64,000 nucleotides of DNA from Streptomyces sp. T39. Lineage in GTDB: Bacteria > Actinomycetota > Actinomycetes > Streptomycetales > Streptomycetaceae. The position numbers and the translations under genes were made by a program. This document shows positions 23,793-31,706 of this stretch, in pieces. The stretch spans positions 1,427,729 through 1,491,728 of the forward strand of contig NZ_RDBP01000012.1 in NCBI RefSeq assembly GCF_008042045.1, given 5' to 3'. The notes beneath the pieces are model-generated. The model was not told where the DNA came from. It worked only from the letters and a program-made list of their open reading frames with translations, and searched no databases. Numbering within the stretch: position 1 is the first letter of the stretch; each line of letters opens with the position of its first letter.

Positions 23793-25228
23793 AGAGGCAG
23801 CGCGGCAGGACACGGCTGGCGCTGGCCGGTGTCGTGGCGGTCTGTGCGGCGGCCGCGCTGCCCGCGCCGGCCCGGGCGGCGGGCGAGCCCAGCCCCTACT
23901 CGTTCGACAGCGCCGCGAAGGCCGTCGCGGGCACGGCCGTGAACACGAACGGGCCCGCGCTGGAGGCCGGTTCGACGTACAAGGACAGCATCAGGCCCGG
24001 CGAGAAGCGCTACTACCGCATCGATCTCGACGCGACGTCGAACGCCTACGTCTCCGCCGTCGCCGTCCCGAAGCTCGCGACCAAGGTCTCCTACGCGGAC
24101 GAGCTGTCGGTGAGCGTCGAGAACCGGTCGGGCACCTCGTGCAGCGAGGGCGAGGCCCGTTTCGGCTCGGCGGCCTACGCCCGCCCGGTGGCCGACTACG
24201 CGAGCCGCAGGGTCGACAAGGAGAGCACCACCTGCCAGGAGGCGGGCCCCTACTACGTGCTGCTGGAACGCAAGGGCGAGGCCACCTCGTCGCCGGAGCC
24301 GTGGGAGGTGGAGCTCCGCTTCGTCACGGAACCGAAGCTGAGCGGGAAGGCGCCCACGGCGGCGCCCGAGAACTGGCCGTCCGCCTCCCCCGCCGCCCCG
24401 GCGGGCGGACCCGTCGTGCGGGCGGGCGGGAACGGCTTCCACGACGCGACCGGCCTCGCACAGGGCGAGTGGCAGGACGAGATCCGGCCGGGCAGGACCC
24501 TCTTCTACCGGGTGCCCGTGGACTGGGGTCAGCAGGTCTTCGTCAGCGCCGACCTCGGCAGCAGCACGGCGGCCGATCCCGGGAGCGTCAGCAGCGCGCT
24601 GGCCCTCGCGCTGCACAACCCGGCGCGGGGCCTGGTGGACGAGGAGTCCGGCGTCTACTACGACGGCAAGCAGAAGTCGCTCGCCCTCGACCCGCTGCCG
24701 CCCGTCGCCTACGAGAACCGCTTCGACTCCGACAGCACCGTGAGCGCCGTGAGGTTCGCCGGCTGGTACTACCTCTCGGTCACCCTCAGCCCCGAGATCG
24801 CGGACGAGTTCGGGGACGAGCCCCTGCCGCTGACCCTGCGGGTGAACGTCGAGGGCGACGCCCGGTCCGGACCGGGCTACGACGGTCCGGCCGGCGACTT
24901 CCAGGTCACCGACGACGACCAGGAGGCGGCGGACAGCGGCAGGAACGCCGCCGAGGAGTCCACGAGCGCCACCATGCGCGTCGTGGCCGCGGCCGGGATC
25001 GGCACCGGCACGCTGCTCGTGCTCGCGCTCGGGCTCTGGACGCTGCTCGCCCGCCGCCGCGCGGCCGACCGCCAGGGGGACCCGGTGCAGCTCCCGGCAC
25101 AGGCGCACCCTGCGCCCGGCCAGGCCCCGGTGCCCGGTCATCCGGCCGGATACGGCTACCCGCCGCCGCAGGGCGGCCCGGGGCAGGGCTACGGGTACGG
25201 ACAGTACGGTCCGCCGCCGGGGCAGTAG
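23789..25228 (+). CDS. Membrane-anchored ectodomain protein, paralog of the preceding gene's second domain
   Basis: 479-aa exported protein. A signal peptide (LALAGVVAVCAAAALPAPARA) is followed by a ~370-residue extracellular domain related to the C-terminal part of the VWA protein upstream, then one TM helix (GIGTGTLLVLALGLWTLLA, about 408-430) and a cytoplasmic Pro/Gly/Tyr-rich tail ending in repeats such as GYGYPPPQGGPGQGYGYG. Cysteines in the shared domain (SGTSCSEGEARF, STTCQEAGPYY) suggest disulfides. The GTG start overlaps the upstream stop by 4 bp, so the pair is probably made in fixed ratio and may form a cell-surface complex. No known function. Confidence 0.85.
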   Translation: MKRQRGRTRLALAGVVAVCAAAALPAPARAAGEPSPYSFDSAAKAVAGTAVNTNGPALEAGSTYKDSIRPGEKRYYRIDLDATSNAYVSAVAVPKLATKVSYADELSVSVENRSGTSCSEGEARFGSAAYARPVADYASRRVDKESTTCQEAGPYYVLLERKGEATSSPEPWEVELRFVTEPKLSGKAPTAAPENWPSASPAAPAGGPVVRAGGNGFHDATGLAQGEWQDEIRPGRTLFYRVPVDWGQQVFVSADLGSSTAADPGSVSSALALALHNPARGLVDEESGVYYDGKQKSLALDPLPPVAYENRFDSDSTVSAVRFAGWYYLSVTLSPEIADEFGDEPLPLTLRVNVEGDARSGPGYDGPAGDFQVTDDDQEAADSGRNAAEESTSATMRVVAAAGIGTGTLLVLALGLWTLLARRRAADRQGDPVQLPAQAHPAPGQAPVPGHPAGYGYPPPQGGPGQGYGYGQYGPPPGQ

Positions 25229-25267
25229 ACCCGGCGGCGAGGGCGCCCGGCGCCGGCCGGCCCCGGG

Positions 25268-26533
25268 TCAGGCCTGGGTCAGGGCCCAGATGCCCACGGC
25301 GAAGCAGAGCAGCGCGACGATCAGCACCGGGACCGCCACCTTCGGGGGCGGTCCCGGTCGTGTGCGCACCGCCGGAGCGGGGGCGGGCGCGACCGGGGCG
25401 TGCTGCTGCTGCGCCGTGTAGGCGCGGGTCTGCGGCTGCTCGTACCGCACCGGAGCCGTCGGGTCCGAGGGCGCGTGCGCGGGAACGGGAGCGGGCTCGG
25501 GAAGGACGGGAGCGGGCGGGACCGTCCGCTGGGGCGAGGGCTGCTGCGGGGCCGTCTGCTGCGGGGGCGGCGCCAGATGGAAGCTGCCCGTCCGCGAGGC
25601 CGCCGGTGGTTGTGCCGCGGGTTGCTCGGGGGCGGCCCCGGTCTGCTGGTCGCGCTGGGGGCCCGCGGGCCCGAATCCTGCGGGCAGCGGGCCGATCTGG
25701 TCGAAGATCTCGACCGGCTCCTCGCCCTGCCCTGCGTCCGGCAGCGCCTCCACCGCGGCGCTCAGGGCCTTGCGCGCCCCTGTCGCCGTACGGAAGCGGG
25801 CCTGGGGGTCGGGCTGGAGAAGACCGGCGAGGACCTGCCACAGGGGCTCGGGGATGCCCTGGGGCGCTCCGGGGGTGCCGTGCCGTGCGAAGTGCTCGAT
25901 CAGGGCCTGGGAGTCCGGCTTGCGGCCTTCGAGGAGGTAGAGGCCGACCAGACCGACCGCGAACAGGTCGGCGGTGAAGTCCGGCTCCGCGCCGAGCATC
26001 TGCTCGGGTGCGAAGTAACCCGGAGTGCCGACCACGTAGTTGGTCTCCGTCAGCCGCGGTTCGCCCTTGCGCATGGAGATGCCGAAGTCGGAGAGGCGCA
26101 GATGCGGCCGCCCCGTCCCGGTCGCCTCCATCAGGATGTTGGCCGGCTTGATGTCACGGTGCACGACGCCCTCCGCGTGCACCGCGGCGAGCCCGGACAG
26201 CAGCTGGTCGAGGAGCGTGCACACGAACCGGGCGGGCAGCGGGCCGTAGTCGCCGATCACATGGGCCAGCGACCCCCCGCTGACCAGGTCCATCGTGAAC
26301 AGCACCTTGTCGTCGTCCGCGGCCCAGCTCGCGGGCGCCAGGACGTGCGGATGGTCGATGCGCAGCGCCTGCTCGCGGACGAAGCGCAGCAGGGTGTGCG
26401 CGTCGCTCTGCTGGAGCACCTTGGCCGCCACGTAGCGGCGCCGCCGGTGGTCCCAGGCACGCCAGACCGCGCCGACCCCGCCGCGTCCGATCGGGTCGAT
26501 CAGTTCGTACCGACCAGCGAAGACCTCACCCAT
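25268..26533 (-). CDS. Serine/threonine protein kinase
   Basis: 421-aa Hanks-type kinase anchored by a C-terminal TM helix (VPVLIVALLCFAVGIWAL). The kinase domain starts at RYELIDPIGRGGVGAVW; catalytic Lys38 (VAAKV), HRD in VVHRDIKPANIL and DFG in LSDFGIS are intact, so activity is expected. A Pro/Gln/Ala-rich linker of ~120 residues separates kinase from TM. After the TM only a few residues remain, so there is no extracellular sensor. The ATG at 26533 follows AGGAGCGG; earlier in-frame codons run into the neighbouring gene. It lies 46 bp downstream of an HTH regulator gene on the same strand and is likely cotranscribed. Confidence 0.9.
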   Translation of the reverse strand: MGEVFAGRYELIDPIGRGGVGAVWRAWDHRRRRYVAAKVLQQSDAHTLLRFVREQALRIDHPHVLAPASWAADDDKVLFTMDLVSGGSLAHVIGDYGPLPARFVCTLLDQLLSGLAAVHAEGVVHRDIKPANILMEATGTGRPHLRLSDFGISMRKGEPRLTETNYVVGTPGYFAPEQMLGAEPDFTADLFAVGLVGLYLLEGRKPDSQALIEHFARHGTPGAPQGIPEPLWQVLAGLLQPDPQARFRTATGARKALSAAVEALPDAGQGEEPVEIFDQIGPLPAGFGPAGPQRDQQTGAAPEQPAAQPPAASRTGSFHLAPPPQQTAPQQPSPQRTVPPAPVLPEPAPVPAHAPSDPTAPVRYEQPQTRAYTAQQQHAPVAPAPAPAVRTRPGPPPKVAVPVLIVALLCFAVGIWALTQA

Positions 26534-26579
26534 GGTGCCGCGCCCGCTCCTGGTTCCCTCGTGGAGGCGTACGCCTCGC

Positions 26580-27128
26580 TCAGCTCTGGTGCGCCTCGTA
26601 GTGGGCGACGGCGTCCGCTGTCCGGCCCGCTCCGTACACCCGGAGGAACTCTGCCAGTTCCGGGTGGGTGGGGGCGAGGGAGTCGGCCGCGTCGATGATG
26701 TCGCCCGCCGCCGCGACCGAACGCAGCAGCGACTGGATCTCGCGGACGACACGGCGCACGGTCGGCGCCCCGGAGGTGCCGGCGGACTGGCTCGTGCCGG
26801 TGAGGACGGAGCCGCCCTGCGACTTCTTGATCTCCTCCATCCGGCCCGTCGCCTCGACCGCGCTGACGCTGCCGTCGGCCACCTGGCTCGCGAGTTCCTG
26901 GAGCGCCTGGACCCGCTGGACCACGGCCGGATTGCCGATCTTGGCGCGCTGACCGCTCATCAGCTGGGAGAGCATCGGAGCCGACAGCCCGAGGACACCC
27001 GCGAGACGCGCCTGGTTGAGGCCCAGGTCGTCGATGAGCCGGCGGAACAGTGCGCCGAGCGGTTCCCCGTACCAGCTCCGCTGCAGTTCCCGGGCTCTTG
27101 CGGTCGTCTCCTGCTGCGCTGCGTCCAT
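26580..27128 (-). CDS. Helix-turn-helix DNA-binding protein
   Basis: 182-aa protein with an XRE-like HTH near residues 25-65 (LIDDLGLNQARLAGVLGL then SAPMLSQLMSGQRAKIGNP). The rest is helical with no recognised ligand domain. ATG 27128 follows GGGGAG. The gene precedes the Ser/Thr kinase by 46 bp on the same strand; the regulator may be a kinase substrate, which is inference. Its upstream region runs into the left arm of the tRNA-Ala inverted repeat. Confidence 0.82.
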   Translation of the reverse strand: MDAAQQETTARARELQRSWYGEPLGALFRRLIDDLGLNQARLAGVLGLSAPMLSQLMSGQRAKIGNPAVVQRVQALQELASQVADGSVSAVEATGRMEEIKKSQGGSVLTGTSQSAGTSGAPTVRRVVREIQSLLRSVAAAGDIIDAADSLAPTHPELAEFLRVYGAGRTADAVAHYEAHQS

Positions 27129-27242
27129 TGCGTCTCCCCATCGCTTCCCCAAGCGGCTTCGCTGCTGCGAACCTCGGGAGCATCTTACGGAGCGTGGTCG
27201 TCCACCGGGAGGCCCATGGGGAGTCCCGTGCTGCCAATCCTT

Positions 27243-27273
27243 TTGCAGGATCACGGGGGTGACCCGCTACTCT
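27243..27273 (+). promoter_or_regulatory. Candidate tRNA-Ala promoter (left copy)
   Basis: TTGCAG (27243-27248) and TACTCT (27268-27273), 19 bp apart, resemble vegetative -35 and -10 elements and lie ~50 bp upstream of the tRNA. Because the repeat is perfect, the same elements occur in mirror image at 27577-27607 for the minus-strand copy. Confidence 0.4.
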
Positions 27274-27325
27274 TGAGCACGGCGGTGGCCGGGTGACCGG
27301 ACCACCTCCTCGTGCACACCCTCAC

Positions 27326-27398
27326 GGGGCCTTAGCTCAGTTGGTAGAGCGCTGTCTTTGCATGGCAGATGTCAGGGGTTCGACTCCCCTAGGCTCCA
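27326..27398 (+). tRNA. tRNA-Ala (anticodon TGC), plus-strand copy
   Basis: 73-nt cloverleaf. Acceptor GGGGCCT pairs with AGGCTCC (one G-U), discriminator A at 27398, anticodon loop CTTTGCATG gives TGC at 27359-27361, T arm AGGGGTTCGACTCCCCT. CCA not encoded. Identical to the opposed copy at 27452-27524. Confidence 0.97.
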
Positions 27399-27400
27399 CT

Positions 27401-27449
27401 CGTGAAGACCCTTCCGACCTGCGAAAACGCGGTCCGGAGGGTCTTCACG
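27401..27449. terminator. Bidirectional terminator between the two tRNA-Ala genes
   Basis: 19-bp stem with two mismatches (27401-27419 with 27431-27449) around the 11-nt loop TGCGAAAACGC. It lies exactly between the 3' ends of the two opposed tRNAs and can stop transcripts from either side. Confidence 0.75.
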
Positions 27450-27451
27450 AG

Positions 27452-27524
27452 TGGAGCCTAGGGGAGTCGAACCCCTGACATCTGCCATGCAAAGACAGCG
27501 CTCTACCAACTGAGCTAAGGCCCC
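27452..27524 (-). tRNA. tRNA-Ala (anticodon TGC), minus-strand copy
   Basis: Exact reverse complement of the copy at 27326-27398, with anticodon at 27489-27491. All cloverleaf pairings are therefore retained. It is either a true second gene produced by inverted duplication or an assembly artefact. Confidence 0.9.
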
Positions 27525-27573
27525 GTGAGGGTGTGCACGAGGAGGTGGTCCGGTCACCCGGCCACCGCCGTGC

Positions 27574-27756
27574 TCAAGAGTAGCGGGTCACCCCCGTGAT
27601 CCTGCAAAAGGATTGGCAGCACGGGACTCCCCATGGGCGCCGCCCCGGCAGGCCGTAGCGGCGTGCGGTGAATTCCAGCGCCATGAGGAATCCGAGGACG
27701 GCGACAGCCGCTACGGCCCAGAGTCTCGCCCGTGGTTGGTGCCGTATGTGTATCAA
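27574..27756 (-). pseudogene. Inverted 5' fragment of the PAP2 gene
   Basis: The segment 27642-27790 is an exact reverse-complement copy of 27814-27962 and so contains the first 38 codons of the PAP2-family gene (from the TTG mirrored at 27756). Beyond 27642 the frame runs into the tRNA-Ala repeat arm and stops at 27574 after 22 unrelated codons. It encodes only the first membrane segment and is surely nonfunctional as a phosphatase. Confidence 0.8.
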
Positions 27757-27962
27757 CGTCGACCGCTCCGCTCGATGGTGACCGGACCGCACTCCTTCCG
27801 TCTCCCCGGAGGGGCGGTCCGGTCACCATCGAGCGGAGCGGTCGACGTTGATACACATACGGCACCAACCACGGGCGAGACTCTGGGCCGTAGCGGCTGT
27901 CGCCGTCCTCGGATTCCTCATGGCGCTGGAATTCACCGCACGCCGCTACGGCCTGCCGGGGC
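27642..27962. repeat. Second perfect inverted repeat, 149-bp arms, around the PAP2 gene start
   Basis: 27642-27790 pairs exactly with 27814-27962 (coordinate sum 55604), separated by a 23-bp spacer. It starts only 3 bp after the end of the tRNA-Ala inverted repeat, so the region is two adjoining palindromes covering 27212-27962. Confidence 0.97.
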
Positions 27963-29230
27963 CGATCACCACCCAGGCCCGGGAGGTGATGTTCCCGCCC
28001 AAATCGGGCGGCATACTCTACGCCGGCATGGCGCTGACGATGGTGGTGCTCACCTGGCGGCAGCGCTTCATCGCCCTCGGGGCGGCGATCGGGATCGACC
28101 TGGCCTTCTGGGCGGTCCGCTGGGCGGCCGGCATCGAGGTGACCGGCGGCCACCCCTTCGGCAACGGCGCGCTGTGGGTGATCCTGGGCGTCGCCGTCAT
28201 CGCCGTCACCCGCCGTACCGGCACGGAACGGCTGCTGCTGCTGAAGGGCGCGGGCCTGGCGCTGCTGCTGGTGGCCGGACGCAAGACCGGCGACACCTGG
28301 CTGCTGATCACCTCCAGGACCCGCCCCATGGTGCTCGACCAGTACGTCGCGACCGCCGACCACGCGCTGGGCGACCCGTCCTGGCTGGTGGGCCGCATCG
28401 TCACCGCCACCGGCCCGATCGGCTTCAACATCCTCGACTTCGTCTACGGCCAGCTGCCGGTGGCCGCGGTCGTCGTCGCCCTGTACCAACTGCGGCACGT
28501 GGCCTGCGAACGCCGCTTCCCGGTCCATCACCTGGTGCGCACGTTCCTGCTGATAGGCCTGCTCGGGCCCGCCTTCTACATGCTCTTCCCGGTGGTCGGC
28601 CCGCTCTTCGCCTACGGCACGGGAGCGGAGCACTGGGCGTCGATCAGCCTGTGGTCGCCGGACATGATGCCGAGCGCGCAGTGGGCGCTGGGCGACCTGT
28701 GGCCCGACACCGCCCCGCCCCCCGGCACCCCGCAGCCCATGCCGTTCGACGAGTTCACCCCGCGCAACTGCATGCCGAGCCTGCACACGGCGTGGGCCAC
28801 CGCGATCTTCCTCCACACCCGCAGGAGCCCCGGGTTCCTGCGCCACGCGGGAACGTTCTGGCTGATCGCCACCCTCGCCGCGACCCTCGGATTCGGCTAC
28901 CACTACGGCGTGGACCTCATCGCCGGCGTGGTGTTCACGCTCACCATCGAGGCGGCTCTGCGCACATACGACCGGGGCTGGGACCGGTCGGGTCTGCGGC
29001 TGGTGGCCTACGGCACCGCCGTCTTCACCGCGCTGCTGCTGTCGTACCGCTATCTGCCGGTGGAGATGGCCCGGCACCCGTGGATCGCCGGGCCTCTGCT
29101 CGTCCTGGCGATGGCGTCGGTGATCTACGCCTATCTCCGCACCGGCGCCCGCTGGGAGCGGGACTCGGCACCGGACGCCGCATCCGCCGACTCCGGCCGG
29201 GCCGGGGCCGGGGTGGCGCTCAGGGGATGA
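27848..29230 (+). CDS. PAP2-superfamily phosphatase/transferase, polytopic
   Basis: 460-aa integral membrane protein of the PAP2 (Aur1/IPT1-like) superfamily, expected to act on a lipid phosphate or transfer a phospho-alcohol at the outer membrane face. About a dozen hydrophobic segments are visible. The catalytic motifs are present: PSLHTAWATAIF (motif 2 histidine) and GFGYHYGVDLIAGVV (motif 3 histidine and aspartate). The TTG start at 27848 is uncertain: all DNA from 27814 is part of an inverted repeat and the true upstream sequence may be displaced. Internal alternatives such as ATG 27919 (MALEFTA) would drop the first helix. Substrate unknown. Confidence 0.85.
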   Translation: MIHIRHQPRARLWAVAAVAVLGFLMALEFTARRYGLPGPITTQAREVMFPPKSGGILYAGMALTMVVLTWRQRFIALGAAIGIDLAFWAVRWAAGIEVTGGHPFGNGALWVILGVAVIAVTRRTGTERLLLLKGAGLALLLVAGRKTGDTWLLITSRTRPMVLDQYVATADHALGDPSWLVGRIVTATGPIGFNILDFVYGQLPVAAVVVALYQLRHVACERRFPVHHLVRTFLLIGLLGPAFYMLFPVVGPLFAYGTGAEHWASISLWSPDMMPSAQWALGDLWPDTAPPPGTPQPMPFDEFTPRNCMPSLHTAWATAIFLHTRRSPGFLRHAGTFWLIATLAATLGFGYHYGVDLIAGVVFTLTIEAALRTYDRGWDRSGLRLVAYGTAVFTALLLSYRYLPVEMARHPWIAGPLLVLAMASVIYAYLRTGARWERDSAPDAASADSGRAGAGVALRG

Positions 29231-29549
29231 GGGAAGCCGCGTCCTGCGGCTCCCTCCCCGCAAGGTCGGGGACCTCGCGTCCGGCGGCCGACGCGGTCCG
29301 TTCCACCGCCTCCGACGAGGCCCTGACCTGCCCTTCCGTCCCGGTCGGGCAGGTCTTCTCCCCGGTTCCTAGCGTGTGTCCGGCCGCTCCGCATCCCGGA
29401 CTGGGCGATCCGGGGCGCACGGGCCGTGGGCCGTCCGGGTGGTGTTCATCCGAAGAACTGCGCGGCAGGGGCGTCGCTCCCACACTCCTCGAGATGCGTA
29501 CACATCATGAGAAAGGTATGTAAAGCGCTCAACCCGAAAGCGAGGGGTC
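29231..29549. other. Intergenic region with hairpins
   Basis: 319 bp without a convincing gene. Just after the PAP2 stop there is an imperfect stem built on AGCCGC/GCGGCT, and a 9-bp perfect stem (29325-29333 with 29347-29355) followed by TTCTC looks like a terminator. The right end, with GAGGGG at about 29543, is the leader of the next gene. Confidence 0.5.
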
Positions 29550-30170
29550 ATGGCCGCCTTGAAGGTCAGGAATCTGTGGACCGCGTTCGTCACCGCGTTC
29601 TTCGCACTGCTTGCCTCGGTGGGGCTCACCACCGCCACCGCGACCGCCGCCACGTCGCACCCGGCCGTCGCCGCGCCCGACGAGCCCGCCCGGGCCGGCA
29701 GCCGCACCGCCGGTACGAGTGTGCCGGAACAGAGCAGGAGGGCGGTGCCCCAGCGACTGCCCGCCGCACGCGGCAGCAGGTCGCTGCCGCCGACGATGAA
29801 GCAGCGCATCGGCGCCGAAGCCCACGGCGCCTCACCCGCCACCCGACGTCTGCGTGACCGCGAGGCCGAGGCCGCCGCGGCCGCCGAGACCGAAGGCCGT
29901 GCCGTGACCGCGTCCGCCACCGTCCCGGCCCCCGCCGCGGCCGCCGTCCCGGAGCGCACGCGCCGCGCCGCACTCGTCGCCGGTACCGCCGGAGGATCCC
30001 AGGAGACGACGACCTCCGCACCGTCCGGCCCGGCCGCGTCGACCCGTTCCACCGCGACCGCCGCTCCGTCCTCGCCCGCGACGGCCGGTTCCGCCGCGTC
30101 CGCCGCGCGGGCCGCGTCCCGCTCGTCCGCCCCGGCAGGCACCCGTGACGCGTACACCGTGGCAGCATGA
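29550..30170 (+). CDS. Secreted Ala/Thr/Ser-rich low-complexity protein
   Basis: 206 aa, with a signal peptide (LWTAFVTAFFALLASVGLTT then ATATAATS) and a mature part made almost only of Ala, Ser, Thr, Pro, Arg and Glu. No folded domain is evident. A short basic/acidic helix (PPTMKQRIGAEAHG, RLRDREAEAAAA) lies mid-protein. Codon third positions are strongly G/C and a GAGGGG ribosome binding site precedes the ATG, so it looks genuine. Possibly a wall-associated or processed exported peptide; function unknown. Confidence 0.7.
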   Translation: MAALKVRNLWTAFVTAFFALLASVGLTTATATAATSHPAVAAPDEPARAGSRTAGTSVPEQSRRAVPQRLPAARGSRSLPPTMKQRIGAEAHGASPATRRLRDREAEAAAAAETEGRAVTASATVPAPAAAAVPERTRRAALVAGTAGGSQETTTSAPSGPAASTRSTATAAPSSPATAGSAASAARAASRSSAPAGTRDAYTVAA

Positions 30171-30206
30171 GACGCCGGGAGCGGTGTTCGTGCCTCCCGG
30201 CGTCTC
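30169..30206. terminator. Bidirectional terminator
   Basis: Perfect 12-bp stem (30169-30180 with 30195-30206) with a 14-nt loop, lying between the convergent secreted-protein and DUF5324 genes and overlapping the stop codon of the former. Confidence 0.8.
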
Positions 30207-30228
30207 GGGACCTCGGGCCGGAGCCCTG

Positions 30229-30900
30229 TCAGCGGTTCTCGTCGCCGTCCGCCTCGTCCTGCTTCGCCCGGACCTCGGGATCGAGATCGGCCTTGGTGCT
30301 GCCGTCCACCGACGACAGCGGAGTCCGGTCGGAGACCTCGGTCGCGGCCGGCGGTTCCACCAGCCAGTCCGGGTTGGCCTGCTTGTCCCACCACTTCCAT
30401 GCGGCGAAGGCGCCTCCCGCGATCAGGCCGGCCAGTGCGACACCCTTGAAGACACGTCCGGCCCTGCAGCGCCGCTCGTGCTTCCTCACCAGCTTCTGGA
30501 TGTCCTTCGCCGACACCTGTCCGCGCAGGGCGGCGAGTGCGGCGGCGGACCTGGCCGCGGCCTCCGAGCCCACCGGCCTGGCGACGGCCACCGCGTGCCC
30601 GACACGGGGGACGGTGTAGTCGGCGGCCTGCCGTGCCGCCTTCCTGGCCTGGAGGGCCGCTCGCTGCGCCGTCTCGTCGATCTTCGGCGGCACATGCGGC
30701 GCCACATGGACGCCGTACTGCACACGTGCCTGAGCAGCGGCCTTGGAGACTGTCGGCGCGAGCCGGGCACGGGCCTCACGTGTGTAGAGAACGGCATGGT
30801 CCTTGGCCGAACCGGCGTAAGGCGCCACCACTTCCGCGGCGTGCAGCACGCTGTCCTTCGCCGTATCGGTCGCGGCGCGCACGCTGTCGATGCGGGTCAC
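30229..30900 (-). CDS. DUF5324 family protein
   Basis: 223-aa protein from the GTG at 30900 (TRIDSVRAATDTAKDSVL), chosen for the very strong GAGGAGGAG upstream. It is Ala/Arg-rich and helical (HAAEVVAPYAGSAKDHAVLY, RKAARQAADYTVPRVG), with one TM helix near residue 160 (GVALAGLIAGGAFAAWKWW) and an acidic C-terminal tail ending EADGDENR. DUF5324 proteins are confined to Streptomyces and relatives and have no known function; the apolipoprotein-like helices suggest membrane-surface association. Confidence 0.85.
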   Translation of the reverse strand: MTRIDSVRAATDTAKDSVLHAAEVVAPYAGSAKDHAVLYTREARARLAPTVSKAAAQARVQYGVHVAPHVPPKIDETAQRAALQARKAARQAADYTVPRVGHAVAVARPVGSEAAARSAAALAALRGQVSAKDIQKLVRKHERRCRAGRVFKGVALAGLIAGGAFAAWKWWDKQANPDWLVEPPAATEVSDRTPLSSVDGSTKADLDPEVRAKQDEADGDENR

Positions 30901-31172
30901 GGGATCCTCCTCCTCGGTGGCGTTGTGGACGACTGAGGTTTTGTCCGCAGTCGGCATGAGTTCCGCCTTTCCACCCGATGCGAAATCATGCCCGTTGAGA
31001 GCCGCCTCGGCATGCGGGGCTGGCATCCGGGTCATTGCGGCACGTGACGGAGGCATGCCCCGTCCGCCCGCTGACGCGCCGGTGCGCGATCGCCACCGGC
31101 CGCTTCTGCATGCCCTCCGCCCTTCCGTGCGAGGATCAGGCGCGTCAGAGGAAGACTTACGGAAGGCAGACC

Positions 31173-31706
31173 GTGGCCGAGCAGCTGTACGCCACTTTGA
31201 AGACCAACCGCGGCGACATCGAGATCCGGCTCCTGCCGAACCACGCGCCCAAGACGGTCAGGAACTTCGTCGAGCTCGCGACCGGTGAGCGGGAGTGGGT
31301 CCACCCGGCGACGGGCGCCAAGTCCACGGACCGGCTCTACGACGGAACGGTCTTCCACCGCGTGATCAGCGGTTTCATGATCCAGGGCGGCGACCCCCTG
31401 GGCAACGGCACCGGCGGCCCGGGATACGAGTTCGCCGACGAGTTCCACCCGGAGCTCGCCTTCGACAAGCCGTACCTGCTGGCCATGGCCAACGCCGGCC
31501 CGGGGACCAACGGCTCCCAGTTCTTCGTCACCGTCGCGCCGACCGCCTGGCTGACCCGCAAGCACACCATCTTCGGCGAGGTCACCGGTGACGCCTCCCG
31601 CAAGGTGGTCGACGCGATCGCCGGCACCGCGACCAACCCCCGCACCGACCGCCCGGTCGAGGACGTCGTCATCGAGTCCGTCGTGGTGGAGACCCGGAAG
31701 GGCTGA
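31173..31706 (+). CDS. Peptidyl-prolyl cis-trans isomerase, cyclophilin type
   Basis: 177-aa cytoplasmic cyclophilin. Active-site segments are visible: FHRVISGFMIQGGDP (catalytic Arg and the Phe-Met-Gln stretch), LAMANAGPGTNGSQFFVT and the terminal LTRKHTIFGEV. The GTG at 31173 (AEQLYATLKTNRG) gives a full domain; 46 upstream codons are open but unlikely. No signal peptide. In streptomycetes it precedes the rhomboid gene, as here. Confidence 0.93.
   Translation: MAEQLYATLKTNRGDIEIRLLPNHAPKTVRNFVELATGEREWVHPATGAKSTDRLYDGTVFHRVISGFMIQGGDPLGNGTGGPGYEFADEFHPELAFDKPYLLAMANAGPGTNGSQFFVTVAPTAWLTRKHTIFGEVTGDASRKVVDAIAGTATNPRTDRPVEDVVIESVVVETRKG

Larger units (their letters stand above)
27212..27638. 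repeat. Perfect 201-bp inverted repeat carrying two tRNA-Ala genes
   Basis: 27212-27412 is exactly reverse-complementary to 27438-27638 (paired coordinates sum to 54850). Each arm contains a complete tRNA-Ala(TGC) gene with its presumed promoter; the central 25 bp continue the palindrome with two mismatched pairs and then a short unpaired core. A repeat this long and perfect is unusual in a bacterial chromosome and should be unstable. Confidence 0.97.

Noticed and set aside
27293-27557. Two 61-aa frames, one on each strand, across the tRNA-Ala genes
   Set aside because: They are translations of the tRNA sequences and their mirror image.
27554-29263. 569-aa minus-strand frame through the PAP2 gene and repeat
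   Set aside because: Antisense shadow of the PAP2 gene; it owes its length to the inverted repeat and GC bias.
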